Part shown: piece after piece, positions 17,784 through 26,352 of the stretch | Position numbering within the stretch: the stretch's first letter is position 1 | Layout of the letters: each line of letters begins with the position of its first letter | DNA from: Anaerolineae bacterium | Lineage (GTDB): Bacteria; Chloroflexota; Anaerolineae; 4572-78; J111 | NCBI GenBank assembly: GCA_016926805.1 | Contig: JAFGNV010000037.1 | Location: forward strand, 1 to 43,934 | Length of the DNA: 43,934 nt | Reading direction: 5' to 3' | Translations under genes and position numbers: made by a program | The notes under the pieces: generated by a model | The model's database searches: none | Told to the model about the DNA's origin: nothing | Seen by the model: the letters and a program-made list of their open reading frames with translations, nothing else

Positions 17784-19799
17784 ATGGACACAGATCGGAT
17801 ATTGAAATCATCCACCTCGGAACAAGACCTGGCCGAAACCCTGGAAAAGGCTCGCCGACGGACCAGATTACTTAACGCAGCGGCCCAGGTTAGCCGCAAT
17901 ACTTCTTCAATTCTGGACCCCAACCAACTATTACCGGCCACGGTAGACATTATCTGCGAAGAATACGGCTTTTACTACGCCGGTATTTTTTTGATTGAAA
18001 CTCTAGAGGACGGCAAGCATTGGGCCGTGCTCCAGGCCGGACGCGGTAGAGCAGGCCGGATTATGATGGAGCACCACCACAAACTGGAAGTAGGGGGACG
18101 CTCGATGGTGGGCGCCTGCACAGCGCTGAACGAGGCTCGAATTGCGCTGGATGTGGGCAAAGAGGCCGTTTGGTTCAACAATCCCTTCCTGCCCGATACG
18201 CGCTCAGAAATGGCTCTTCCGTTAGCCATCAGAGGTCAGGTCATCGGCGCGTTGACGGTGCAGAGCACCGCAGAGGCCGCCTTTTCCGACGAAGATATTG
18301 CCTCCTTGCAGGCCATGGCCGACCAACTGGCCGTAGCCATTCACAACGCCCGGCTACACCAACAGAATGAATATCTGTTCAAACAGGCTTCACGGCGGGC
18401 CACCCTTCTCCAGGCCGGCGCGGACGTGAGCCGCAACATCACCTCGATTTTGGACCTGGACGAACTGCTCTCTAGCACGGTTGACATCATCTGCGAAGAA
18501 TACGGTTTTTATTACGCCGGTATCTTTTTGGTTGAAACGCTTGAAGATGGCCAGGAGTGGGCGGTGCTCAAGGCCGGGCACGGCGAGGCCGGTAAAAAAA
18601 TGATGGGACGCAAACACAAATTGTTGGTTGGTGGCAACTCCATGATTGGTGCCGCCACTGGCCTGGGCGAAGCCCGCATCTCACTGGATGTTGACGAAGA
18701 AAAAGTATGGTATCCCAATCCACTATTACCCGAAACCCGCTCCGAAATGGCCCTGCCTCTCATCATCAAAAACAAAGCCATTGGCGCTTTAACCGTTCAG
18801 AGTGTGGAAGAGGCCGCTTTTTCCGAAGAAGACATCTCCTCCCTGCAAATGATGGCCGACCAACTGGCTGTAGCCATCAATAACGCCCGGTTGTTAAAGG
18901 ACTTGGAGATGGCCAACCAGGAATTGGTCCGCACCAAAACCTTCGAGTCAATTGCCACCGCCACTGGCGAGACTATTCACTGGGTCGGCAACAAAGCCGC
19001 GCCCGTTCCTGCTTGTGCCGACCGGGTTCGCGAAGATATCGGCGGTTTTTTGTACCTGGCCAAAGAATATGTTACCCAAACCGGAATAAACGTGGAAGAA
19101 GACCCGCTGGCCCAGGTGATCATTGAGGCAGCAAACCGTTTAGAGCAGGAAGTTCCGGACCTGCCCACAAAAATCGACCGGCTGAGAGACAAACCGCTGG
19201 ACAAACTCCGGCATATGCTGGATATCGAGTCGGTATTAGAAGACCTCGACATCATCGAAAAAAGCGCCAAGACTATTTTGCAAATTAAAGAAGATCTCAT
19301 CGGCCCGGCGCGCCGTCTGAAAATTCAGGCAGCCGATATAGTTGAAGTGGTGCAAGATAGCATCAAAGGTTTTGCCTTGCCGCCGGGTACCGTGTCGTAC
19401 AGTATTGACGGCTACGTTCCGCCGGTAAAAATCGACCCGCTTCAATTTGGCCGGGTGATTCTCAATCTCATCAAAAATGCCATCGAGGCCGTAGAGGAAG
19501 GCATAGACCCTCACCTGTTTGTGGCTATTCGCCAGATAGACGAAAAATTTGTGACGGTAGAAATTGCCGACAACGGCTGCGGCATCCCCGAAGAGGACTT
19601 GACCAACATCTGGATGACTTTCCACACGACCAAAGGTAAAAAAGGCGGCACCGGGCTGGGATTGCCGGCCTGCCTGCAAATCATGGAACGGATGGGCGGC
19701 AAGATAGGTGTCACCAGCGAGGTAGGCATTGGCTCAACCTTTACCTTGCACGTGCCCATTTACAGCCCCGAAAAAGATGGGGAACTCATCGCCGAATAA
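17784..19799 (+). CDS. GAF-GAF sensor histidine kinase
   Basis: This 671-residue protein has no transmembrane helix, so it is a soluble sensor. Two GAF domains (about 35-195 and 210-365) are near-duplicates, sharing VDIICEEYGFYYAGIFL, TRSEMALPL and MADQLAVAI. A helical region follows, with the presumed phospho-acceptor His in TIHWVGNKAAP (about 398). The ATPase has the N box NLIKNAIEA (about 560), DNGCGIP and TGLGLP. The His-to-N-box distance of about 160 residues is longer than in ordinary HisKA kinases, and the His motif differs from HE(I/L)xxPL. The following kinase shares both peculiarities. The ligand for the GAF domains is unknown. It lies 37 bp upstream of its paralogue and is transcribed from the 17609 promoter. 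Confidence 0.9.
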   Translation: MDTDRILKSSTSEQDLAETLEKARRRTRLLNAAAQVSRNTSSILDPNQLLPATVDIICEEYGFYYAGIFLIETLEDGKHWAVLQAGRGRAGRIMMEHHHKLEVGGRSMVGACTALNEARIALDVGKEAVWFNNPFLPDTRSEMALPLAIRGQVIGALTVQSTAEAAFSDEDIASLQAMADQLAVAIHNARLHQQNEYLFKQASRRATLLQAGADVSRNITSILDLDELLSSTVDIICEEYGFYYAGIFLVETLEDGQEWAVLKAGHGEAGKKMMGRKHKLLVGGNSMIGAATGLGEARISLDVDEEKVWYPNPLLPETRSEMALPLIIKNKAIGALTVQSVEEAAFSEEDISSLQMMADQLAVAINNARLLKDLEMANQELVRTKTFESIATATGETIHWVGNKAAPVPACADRVREDIGGFLYLAKEYVTQTGINVEEDPLAQVIIEAANRLEQEVPDLPTKIDRLRDKPLDKLRHMLDIESVLEDLDIIEKSAKTILQIKEDLIGPARRLKIQAADIVEVVQDSIKGFALPPGTVSYSIDGYVPPVKIDPLQFGRVILNLIKNAIEAVEEGIDPHLFVAIRQIDEKFVTVEIADNGCGIPEEDLTNIWMTFHTTKGKKGGTGLGLPACLQIMERMGGKIGVTSEVGIGSTFTLHVPIYSPEKDGELIAE

Positions 19800-19836
19800 G
19801 AAATTAAAAATCTAACGTGAGGCAGAGGTAATTATC

Positions 19837-21645
19837 ATGGACTCAGCGCAAAAAGAAGCAAACGTAACTCTGAAACAAGCAGTGCGCCGGGTAAACTTGC
19901 TCGCCGCGGCCGCGGAAGTGAGCCAAAATATCACCCACATTATGGATATTGACGAGTTGTTGCCCAAAACCGTTGATATTATTTGTGAGGCTTACAACTT
20001 TTACTATTCCGGCGTTTTTCTGGTAGATGAGGCCGGTGAATTTGCCGTGTTACGAGCCGGTCGCGGCGAACCGGGCCGAATTATGATTGAGAACAATCAC
20101 AAATTGTCTGTTGGCGGCAACTCGATGATTGGCGCCTGCACGGCCTTAAACGAGGCCCGCATCTCGCTAGACGTGGATACCGAAAAAGTGTGGTACCCCA
20201 ATCCGGTTCTGCCCGAAACCCGCTCGGAGATGGCCCTGCCCCTGGCCATTGGCGATCGAGTGATTGGCGCGGTTACCGTGCAAAGCGTGGAAGCGGCGGC
20301 CTTTTCCGATGAAGACGTTTCCTCGCTGCAAGCCATGGCCAACCAACTGGCCATTGCCATCGACAACGCCCGCCAACGACGCGAGCTAGAACAAGCCCAC
20401 ACCGAACTGCTCCGGGCTAAAACCTTTGAAGCCATTGCCACCGCCACCGGCGACGCCATCCACTGGATCGGTAATAAAGCCGAACCCATTGGCGGCTCGG
20501 TTGAACGCATTCGCCACGACGTACAGCTGTTGACCATTGCCGTTGCAGACATGATCAATGAGATGGCCGAGCTAAAAGACAATTCGCTGGCTCAACTCCT
20601 CCAAAAAGAAGCCACCGCTTTTAAGCAGGCCAGGCCGGAGTTGGCCAGCACCGCAACAAAGCTCAGTAGCCTGCCTCTAAACAAACTGGAAAAACGCCTC
20701 AGCCCAAGCTCGATGATAGAAGACCTGGAAATTATCAACCAGGCTGGCAGGCTAATCATGCGGGTCAAAGAAGATATGATCGGCCCGGCCCGGGAGCAGG
20801 CCCCGCGCCCCACTATGGTCGAGGATCTGATCAGAGACGTTGTAAACGAAATTGAAGTGCCCCGCGAGTGTATCTCTATCGATATTCAGGCCGGTTTACC
20901 CCTGGCCCTGGTCGACCCGGTGCAACTCCACCGCGTTTTTGGTAACCTGATCAGAAATGCCTACGAAGCCATGGAAAATCAGCCCCAGCCCCACATAAAA
21001 TTAACCATCCGCCCCGACTCGGGCGGCGACTTTGTCCTGGTCGACGTGATCGACAACGGGGTTGGCATTGCCGAAGAAGATTTGGGCAAAATCTGGATCA
21101 CTTTCCACACCACCAAGGGCATTAAGGGGCATACGGGGCTGGGTTTACCGGCGTGCCGGTTGATTTTGGAACAAATCGGCGGCCACATTTCCGTCACCAG
21201 CCAACCGGGACGAGGCGCCACCTTTACTGTGAGCCTGCCGGTTTACCGGGGCAAAGAAGCCAGCGTCAAAGGTGAACTGGGTAGAGGCAAAATTCTACTC
21301 ATTGATGATCGGGACAATTGGCAACAGTTTGCTGCTTCGGCCCTGGATGATGGAGGTTACAAAGTAGCCGCTTCCGGCGACAGTTACCGCTTTGAAAACC
21401 TTGATGTGTATGATCTCATTCTGATTGACGACATTCTGGCAGAGGGTGACTCGCTGGCGATCATGCAAAAAATTAAGGATGCGGGTGCCATTGCCAAAAC
21501 CGTGGCGGTTTCTTCCAATCCCCGGGTAGAGCGGACCAAAGAGCGGAAACTGGCGGGCATTTACAACCTGACTCTCAAACCTTATACCCGGGCAGCCTTG
21601 CTGGCCGAAGTGAAAAGCGCTTTGAAGGCGATACGTTCAAGCTAA
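19837..21645 (+). CDS. Hybrid histidine kinase: GAF, kinase, C-terminal receiver-like domain
   Basis: This 602-residue paralogue of the preceding kinase has one GAF domain (about 30-185), the same variant His motif (AIHWIGNKAEP), a conserved EDLEIINQAGRLI...VKEDMIGPAR helix, then the ATPase (NLIRNAYEA, DNGVGIAEEDL, TGLGLP). Residues about 485-600 form a receiver-like domain: ILLIDDRDNW supplies the acidic pocket, LILIDD the phospho-acceptor candidate, and LKPYT the Lys. It lacks the usual hydrophobic spacing after the acceptor Asp, so phosphorylation is likely but not certain. The single GAF domain matches the second GAF domain of the upstream kinase more closely, consistent with duplication and domain loss. 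A complete stand-alone receiver gene follows 377 bp later. Confidence 0.9.
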   Translation: MDSAQKEANVTLKQAVRRVNLLAAAAEVSQNITHIMDIDELLPKTVDIICEAYNFYYSGVFLVDEAGEFAVLRAGRGEPGRIMIENNHKLSVGGNSMIGACTALNEARISLDVDTEKVWYPNPVLPETRSEMALPLAIGDRVIGAVTVQSVEAAAFSDEDVSSLQAMANQLAIAIDNARQRRELEQAHTELLRAKTFEAIATATGDAIHWIGNKAEPIGGSVERIRHDVQLLTIAVADMINEMAELKDNSLAQLLQKEATAFKQARPELASTATKLSSLPLNKLEKRLSPSSMIEDLEIINQAGRLIMRVKEDMIGPAREQAPRPTMVEDLIRDVVNEIEVPRECISIDIQAGLPLALVDPVQLHRVFGNLIRNAYEAMENQPQPHIKLTIRPDSGGDFVLVDVIDNGVGIAEEDLGKIWITFHTTKGIKGHTGLGLPACRLILEQIGGHISVTSQPGRGATFTVSLPVYRGKEASVKGELGRGKILLIDDRDNWQQFAASALDDGGYKVAASGDSYRFENLDVYDLILIDDILAEGDSLAIMQKIKDAGAIAKTVAVSSNPRVERTKERKLAGIYNLTLKPYTRAALLAEVKSALKAIRSS

Positions 21646-21660
21646 GGATTGAAAAATAAT

Positions 21661-21732
21661 TATACTCAACAGCATTAAAAAGTAACAAGATTCTCTGCGG
21701 ATTTGTGTTATTTTATGACGCTGTTGAGTATA
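21661..21732. mobile_element. 72-bp MITE-like palindromic element, copy 1
   Basis: The ends are perfect 13-bp inverted repeats (TATACTCAACAGC and its complement). The interior is also partly self-complementary through TAAAA and TAACA blocks, so the transcript would fold into a long bulged hairpin. It is identical base for base to copy 2. The terminal TA dinucleotides would fit IS630/mariner-type insertion at TA. No transposase is nearby. Confidence 0.6.
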
Positions 21733-21797
21733 ACCGCCTCAATATGAGGTCACAATATTAAGTAATTTCACGACCAAATATGGAAGTTGTCCTAAAC

Positions 21798-21869
21798 TAT
21801 ACTCAACAGCATTAAAAAGTAACAAGATTCTCTGCGGATTTGTGTTATTTTATGACGCTGTTGAGTATA
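21798..21869. mobile_element. 72-bp MITE-like palindromic element, copy 2
   Basis: A perfect repeat of 21661-21732 in the same orientation. Flanking sequences differ except for one following A, so the element boundaries are sharp at the inverted repeats. Perfect identity implies recent duplication or strong conservation. Confidence 0.6.
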
Positions 21870-21910
21870 AGTACAGGATTTCATAAATACGTTCCGAGCA
21901 GAAATACCAT

Positions 21911-21947
21911 TTTTGTAGGGACAGAACATTGTTCTGTTCCTACAAAA
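21911..21947. repeat. GTAGGGACAG palindrome
   Basis: Arms 21911-21928 and 21930-21947 are complementary over 18 positions with one G:T-type mismatch (TTTTGTAGGGACAGAACA). It shares the GTAGG...CCTAC outer ends with the element at 43877-43933 and is probably a member of an intergenic palindrome family. It sits in the receiver gene leader. Confidence 0.6.
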
Positions 21948-22022
21948 CCCGGAACAAACTTGCGCAAGATTGTACTAAGTTTAAGCTTAATCCTTAGCCC
22001 TAAGGAGGGGATTTTTTGAGAT

Positions 22023-22430
22023 ATGGATACCGAACCGAGAATTCTGGTGGTTGATGACGAAGAAAATTTGCTGCGGAGTGTGGCCAAAACCCTGTTCCGC
22101 GAAGGCTTTGACGTAGAAACGGCCGACGGCAACCTCCCCGCTTTTGAACTTGTTCAGGACTCGCTGGGCAAGAACGAGCCCTTTAACCTGGTGATTTTGG
22201 ATTTGAACATGCCCGACTTCTCCGGCAAAGAGTCCAGGTATGCCGGGCTGGAACTTCTGGAACGCCTTAAAACCGAAGCACCCGCCATCCCGGTGATTGT
22301 CAATTCGGCCTGGGATGAGGTTGAAACGGCCAAAATATGCCTTGATAAAGGCGCCGCCGACTACTTTGTCAAAGGCCGTACGGACGAAATGCTAGAAAAG
22401 ATTCGCCTGGTACTGGGCCTTCAAGCATAA
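22023..22430 (+). CDS. Stand-alone response-regulator receiver protein
   Basis: This 135-residue single-domain receiver shows all conserved positions: acidic pair in ILVVDDEEN (residues 7-15), phospho-acceptor Asp in LVILDLNMPD (about 59), Ser/Thr position in VIVNSAW, and Lys in YFVKGRT. A nine-residue insertion after the acceptor (FSGKESRYAG) lengthens the beta3-alpha3 loop. With no output domain it must signal through protein contact. It is downstream of two GAF kinases on the same strand, so it is their likely phosphate acceptor. The 377-bp gap contains hairpins that could separate its expression from theirs. It converges with the pentapeptide gene, with 24 bp between. Confidence 0.92.
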   Translation: MDTEPRILVVDDEENLLRSVAKTLFREGFDVETADGNLPAFELVQDSLGKNEPFNLVILDLNMPDFSGKESRYAGLELLERLKTEAPAIPVIVNSAWDEVETAKICLDKGAADYFVKGRTDEMLEKIRLVLGLQA

Positions 22431-22454
22431 GCCACGGGTTTAACCAAAAACCTG

Positions 22455-25379
22455 TTATTGCTGCCGGGCGCCATCAGGCAGCACGGCTCCATATAGATCA
22501 GCCCTGGTCAGGTCGGCTCCGTCAATATTGGCTCCCAGCAGGTTTGCGTTACGGAGGTCGGCGCCGATCAGCGTCGCACCGCTCAAATCAGCGCCGCTCA
22601 AGTTGGCCCCTTTCAGATCGGCTTCGGTTAGCGCGGCCTGTCTCAAGTCGGCCTGGCGCAGTTGCGCTCCCGCCAGGTTGGCTCTATCCAGGTCGGCCTG
22701 AACCAGTTCCGCCCCGGTCAGATCACCCCCACTCAGGTCGGCTGTCTCCAGACGGGCCTCTCGCAAGATTGTCTCGGTGAGAATGGCCCGAGATAGGTCG
22801 GCCCCTTGCAAATCAGCCCCGGCTAAACTTGCCCCGGCCAGTCTGGCGCCGCTCAAATTGGCTCCCGGTAAACTGGCTGCTTCCAGTCTGACATCGGCCA
22901 GGTTGGCCCCCCGCAGGTCTGCGCCGACCAGACTGGCTTTGATCATGTCGGCTCCGGTTAAGTTGGCCCCACTCAGATCGGCTCCGTTCAGATTGACCGG
23001 CTGGTTCAAAACATCGCCGCCGCCAGGATCAATTCCCAAAGTCAAATCGGCCCCACTGAGATTGGCCCCACTCAAGTTGGCTCCGGCAAAATTGACTCCT
23101 TTGAGTTGAGTATTCTGTAAATTAGCTCCACTCAAATTAACGCCGCTCAAGTCCGCGCCGTGCAGATCGGCCAGATGCAGATTACTTCCTTGCAACACAA
23201 TTCTGCCGGAACAATCTCCACTGTTAACAAACTGGGCTCCGGTTAGCTCAACCAGAGATAAATCGGCGCCGGTCAAGTCGGCTCCACTCAGGTTGGCGCT
23301 CCGCAGATTTACGCCATGCAAATTGGCCCCATTCAAATCAGCCTGACACAAATCAGCCTCAGCGAAAACAGCCCATGAGAGTTCGGTGGCTTCGCCATTG
23401 GCGCCCCGGCTAAAATCAGCTTCCCGTAATCTTGCCTTGCTCAAATCGGCTTTGGTCAACCTGGCCCCCCGGAGTTCGGCCTTTTTTAATCCGGCCTCAT
23501 TCAGAATAGCTTCGCTGAGGTCGGCGCCGTTCAACTTAGCCCCTTCCAGATCGGCCCCGCTAAGGTCAGCCTCACTCAAATTGGCCCCGGTAAGGTCAGC
23601 TTCATCCAGGTCGGCGCCGCGTAAGTTGGCCCGGCTAAGATTGGCACCAGACAGGTTAGCCTGCCTTAATCTTGTGTTTTCCAGTTTTGCCCCGCTCAGA
23701 TTGGCCGCCGGCAGGGTGGCGTTACTCAGATCGGCGCCGCTCAGGTCTTTGCCGCTTAAATCCCACTCTCCCGGTGCTTTGACAACATTAAAAATTTCCC
23801 AGATGAGTTGCCATTGGGACTCAATCTGATCCTCAGCTATTATGGCACTGTAGAGGTGGGCGCCGTCAAGTTTGGCTTCTTTCAACTCGGCCCCACTCAG
23901 ATCGGCGGAAGCTAGCCTGGCGTGGCTCAGGGTAGCATTTTGTAAGTTGGCCTCATTCAAGCGGGCATTGGTCAGATCGGCCCCGGTCAGATTGGCCCGG
24001 CTCAGGTTGGCTCTGCTCAAATCGGCTCCGCTCAAATCGGCATCACTGAGATTTGCGCCGCTCAGATTTGCGCCGCTCAGATCAACTTCTTTCAGGTCGG
24101 CGCCACTCAGATCAGCTTGGGCCAAGTTCCGTTCCACGGCCCCGTGATTAACAATCTCCCAGACTTTTCGCCATTTGTCATCAATTTCTATGTTGCCCTC
24201 TTCCACCACCACGCCCCGGAGGTTGGCTCGACGCAGGTCGGCGCCAGTCAATTTAACCCCGGTAAGGTTCGCGCCGCTCAAATTAGCCTCGGCCAGATTT
24301 GCCCCCTGCAGATTGCTGCCCCGCAGGCTCGATCCGCTTAGATTCGCCTGTTTAAGATTCACTTCCCGGAGGTAGATTTCACTCAGGTCGCGGTTGCTCA
24401 AATCAAGCTTCTCGCCCCCCTGGTTGACAACGGCCCATACTTCTCGCCATAATGAGTCAATTTTTATGTTTTCGTCCTCGGCCACAACCCCGCGCAGATT
24501 CGCCAGATGTAAATCGGCTCCCAACAGGTTGGCCCCGGTCAGGTTGGCGTTGGTCAAATCGGCTTCACGCAGGTTTGCTTCGCCCAAATCGGCCCCCCGA
24601 AGATTGGTTTCGGCCAGATAAGCCCCACTCAGGTCTTGCCCATGCAGGTTGCGATTTTCTCCGCCCTGATTCACAATTTCCCATACCAGCCGCCACTTGT
24701 CATTAATTTTCACCCCTGCTTCCTCAATGACCACCCCACGCAGTTTGGCCAGATATAAATCGGCTCCTTCCAAATTGGCCTCGGTGATATTGGCGTCGGT
24801 CAAATCGGCTTGGCGTAAATTGGCCCCATTCAAATCTGTTTTTTGGAGTTGGGTCCCGTTCAGATTAACCCCAATCAAAACGGCCCCCTTTAGTTTGGCC
24901 CCGCTTAAATTGGCCCCACTTAAATTGGCCCCACTTAAGTCGGCCTGATTGAGATTGGCTCCCTGCAGATTGGCCTCACTGAGATTGGCGTCTCTTAAGT
25001 CAACCCCGCTCAAATACGCCCCACTCAAGTCGCGCTTGGGCAATTCCCACCGTCTTCTTACCTTATTGTTTACAATTTCCCAGACCAATTTATCTTCGTC
25101 GTCAAGTCTGGTGTCCCCGTTGATAATGGTCGCATGAAGATCAGCTCCCCTGAGGATGGCGTTTCGCAAATCAGAGGCGCTAAAATTTGTACCAAGCAAA
25201 ATGGCTCCCTGAAAATTAACCCTCTGCAAATCCTGATTACTCCAATCTTCACCGTGGATGTCTACCCCCGCACAATTGGGGGGACATTTCCATTTGAGCC
25301 ACCACCACCCTCCCAATAGAGTCAGGGTTAAGATACTCACAATTAATAATAGTAACAATAAAAACCGTCTGTTTGCCAT
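22455..25379 (-). CDS. Membrane-anchored giant pentapeptide-repeat protein
   Basis: With the start at ATG 25379 (GGGAGGA about 10 bases upstream) the protein is 974 residues. A longer frame to 25553 overlaps the preceding gene and is rejected. Residues 4-24 are a membrane helix, followed by KCPPNCAGVDIHG. The rest is built of A(D/N)LxG/S pentapeptides that should fold as a right-handed quadrilateral beta-helix. Five breaks, at roughly residues 95, 230, 313, 405 and 526, carry the same insert: I(D/E)-x-x-W(R/Q)xVWEIVN followed by a short charged turn and DLSG. Beyond 526 about 450 residues run almost uninterrupted, apart from short Gly-rich and Cys-containing loops. The function is unknown. 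Small pentapeptide proteins such as Qnr mimic DNA, but this length and anchoring argue for a surface or scaffold role. It is the last gene of a three-gene set. Confidence 0.9.
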   Translation of the reverse strand: MANRRFLLLLLLIVSILTLTLLGGWWWLKWKCPPNCAGVDIHGEDWSNQDLQRVNFQGAILLGTNFSASDLRNAILRGADLHATIINGDTRLDDEDKLVWEIVNNKVRRRWELPKRDLSGAYLSGVDLRDANLSEANLQGANLNQADLSGANLSGANLSGAKLKGAVLIGVNLNGTQLQKTDLNGANLRQADLTDANITEANLEGADLYLAKLRGVVIEEAGVKINDKWRLVWEIVNQGGENRNLHGQDLSGAYLAETNLRGADLGEANLREADLTNANLTGANLLGADLHLANLRGVVAEDENIKIDSLWREVWAVVNQGGEKLDLSNRDLSEIYLREVNLKQANLSGSSLRGSNLQGANLAEANLSGANLTGVKLTGADLRRANLRGVVVEEGNIEIDDKWRKVWEIVNHGAVERNLAQADLSGADLKEVDLSGANLSGANLSDADLSGADLSRANLSRANLTGADLTNARLNEANLQNATLSHARLASADLSGAELKEAKLDGAHLYSAIIAEDQIESQWQLIWEIFNVVKAPGEWDLSGKDLSGADLSNATLPAANLSGAKLENTRLRQANLSGANLSRANLRGADLDEADLTGANLSEADLSGADLEGAKLNGADLSEAILNEAGLKKAELRGARLTKADLSKARLREADFSRGANGEATELSWAVFAEADLCQADLNGANLHGVNLRSANLSGADLTGADLSLVELTGAQFVNSGDCSGRIVLQGSNLHLADLHGADLSGVNLSGANLQNTQLKGVNFAGANLSGANLSGADLTLGIDPGGGDVLNQPVNLNGADLSGANLTGADMIKASLVGADLRGANLADVRLEAASLPGANLSGARLAGASLAGADLQGADLSRAILTETILREARLETADLSGGDLTGAELVQADLDRANLAGAQLRQADLRQAALTEADLKGANLSGADLSGATLIGADLRNANLLGANIDGADLTRADLYGAVLPDGARQQ

Positions 25380-25407
25380 TGATGTGCTTCCTCCCAGGGT
25401 GGTCTGG

Positions 25408-26250
25408 TCAACTATCGGCAAATCTCTGCAACAACTCCCACAGAATCTCCAATTCCTGCCCCGCAATAAAAGGTTGCTCCTCAATGGCAACGATAGCGGT
25501 TTGCAGTTGGGCCTGAATTTCGGCCAGGGCTTCCCCCTTTCCTGGAGAAACAAGCCCCGTCAAGCGATTCAGGGCCAAGTCAACTCGCGTTAACGCCAGT
25601 TGGGCCTGGCCGGGATTGTTTTCCGACAGATGCAACTGGGCTTTGAGTACTGCTTGACCCGCCTGCAAGATTAACATCTGTTGTTGGAGGTTATCAACTT
25701 CCGGAACAGGTTCGGCCATCATCTGCTCCAACCCAACCGCTGTCGAATCGAGGTTGGCCAGAGTAGTATCGAGGCTATCAACCTGCTGTTCCAACCCGGC
25801 GATGGCTTTGGCCTGGGCGTCAAGGCGCTCCGCCAATTCAGTTGGAACGGCGGGGGTCTGTCCCTGCGTCTGAAGCATGTTCTCCATCTCAGTTTGAGCC
25901 GTGGCCTGAGCAGAGAGGGTTTCGCCTTGTTGGGCAACCGTGATTTCCAATTGACTGCGAGCTTCCCGTTCGGCGGTCAGTTCAGCCTCTAATTGGACAA
26001 TTCGCTCGCGTTGGTTGGCCAGTTGATTGGTAAAATCCTCCTGCATTTGGGCCTGATCGCGCCGTAAATCCTCAGTCACCACCTGACTATCCCCCCTATT
26101 CTGCATGTAGTTGTAAATGTAGGGGATAGAATAATAGACAACCACCACAATCACCGCCACAATCAGCGCAAATAACACCAGGCGGATCAGACCGCGCATA
26201 AAACGGCCAAAGCTCTGCCAAAAACCGGAGGTATTTGATTGTTCTGTCAT
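25408..26250 (-). CDS. Membrane-anchored coiled-coil protein of unknown function
   Basis: Start chosen at ATG 26250 (MTEQSN), with GAGGTG about 10 bases upstream, giving 280 residues. A long hydrophobic segment (about 20-47, rich in V/I/L) follows a basic stretch (RFMRGLIR), predicting a cytoplasmic N-terminus. Residues about 60-190 are heptad-like with many Q/E/A, rich in Gln and Ala. The last 90 residues (QAGQAVLKAQLHLSENNPGQ...) look like a helical bundle reminiscent of the HemX or TPR type, without a clear family. The gap to the pentapeptide gene is 28 bp, and to the HhH gene upstream 102 bp, so they probably form an operon. The coiled coil suggests homo- or hetero-oligomerisation with the neighbours. 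Confidence 0.8.
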   Translation of the reverse strand: MTEQSNTSGFWQSFGRFMRGLIRLVLFALIVAVIVVVVYYSIPYIYNYMQNRGDSQVVTEDLRRDQAQMQEDFTNQLANQRERIVQLEAELTAEREARSQLEITVAQQGETLSAQATAQTEMENMLQTQGQTPAVPTELAERLDAQAKAIAGLEQQVDSLDTTLANLDSTAVGLEQMMAEPVPEVDNLQQQMLILQAGQAVLKAQLHLSENNPGQAQLALTRVDLALNRLTGLVSPGKGEALAEIQAQLQTAIVAIEEQPFIAGQELEILWELLQRFADS

Positions 26251-26352
26251 CAGCGTCACCTCGTTGTAAGTGCTAAACTCCAACTAAAAACTATTGAATT
26301 TCCTGGCGACAATCCTGGGGCGTGCAATTAGACCTCGCCATATCAAAATTTC

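Larger units (their letters stand above)
21646..22022. other. Repeat-rich gap between hybrid kinase and receiver
   Basis: 377 bp with no coding sequence. In order it holds a 72-bp palindromic element (21661-21732), 65 bp of AT-rich spacer, an identical second copy (21798-21869), and an 18-bp-arm hairpin (21911-21947). An AAGGAGGGG sequence lies about 14 bases before the receiver ATG. Confidence 0.85.

Noticed and set aside
22544-25252. Long plus-strand open frames opposite the pentapeptide gene
   Set aside because: They mirror the repetitive codons of the pentapeptide gene (repeated 'LAPLRSAP' text) and have no independent start signals.
25380-25553. N-terminal extension of the pentapeptide protein (58 extra residues)
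   Set aside because: It overlaps the end of the coiled-coil gene in another frame, contains no family-like sequence, and the ATG at 25379 has a good ribosome-binding site and is followed by a membrane helix.
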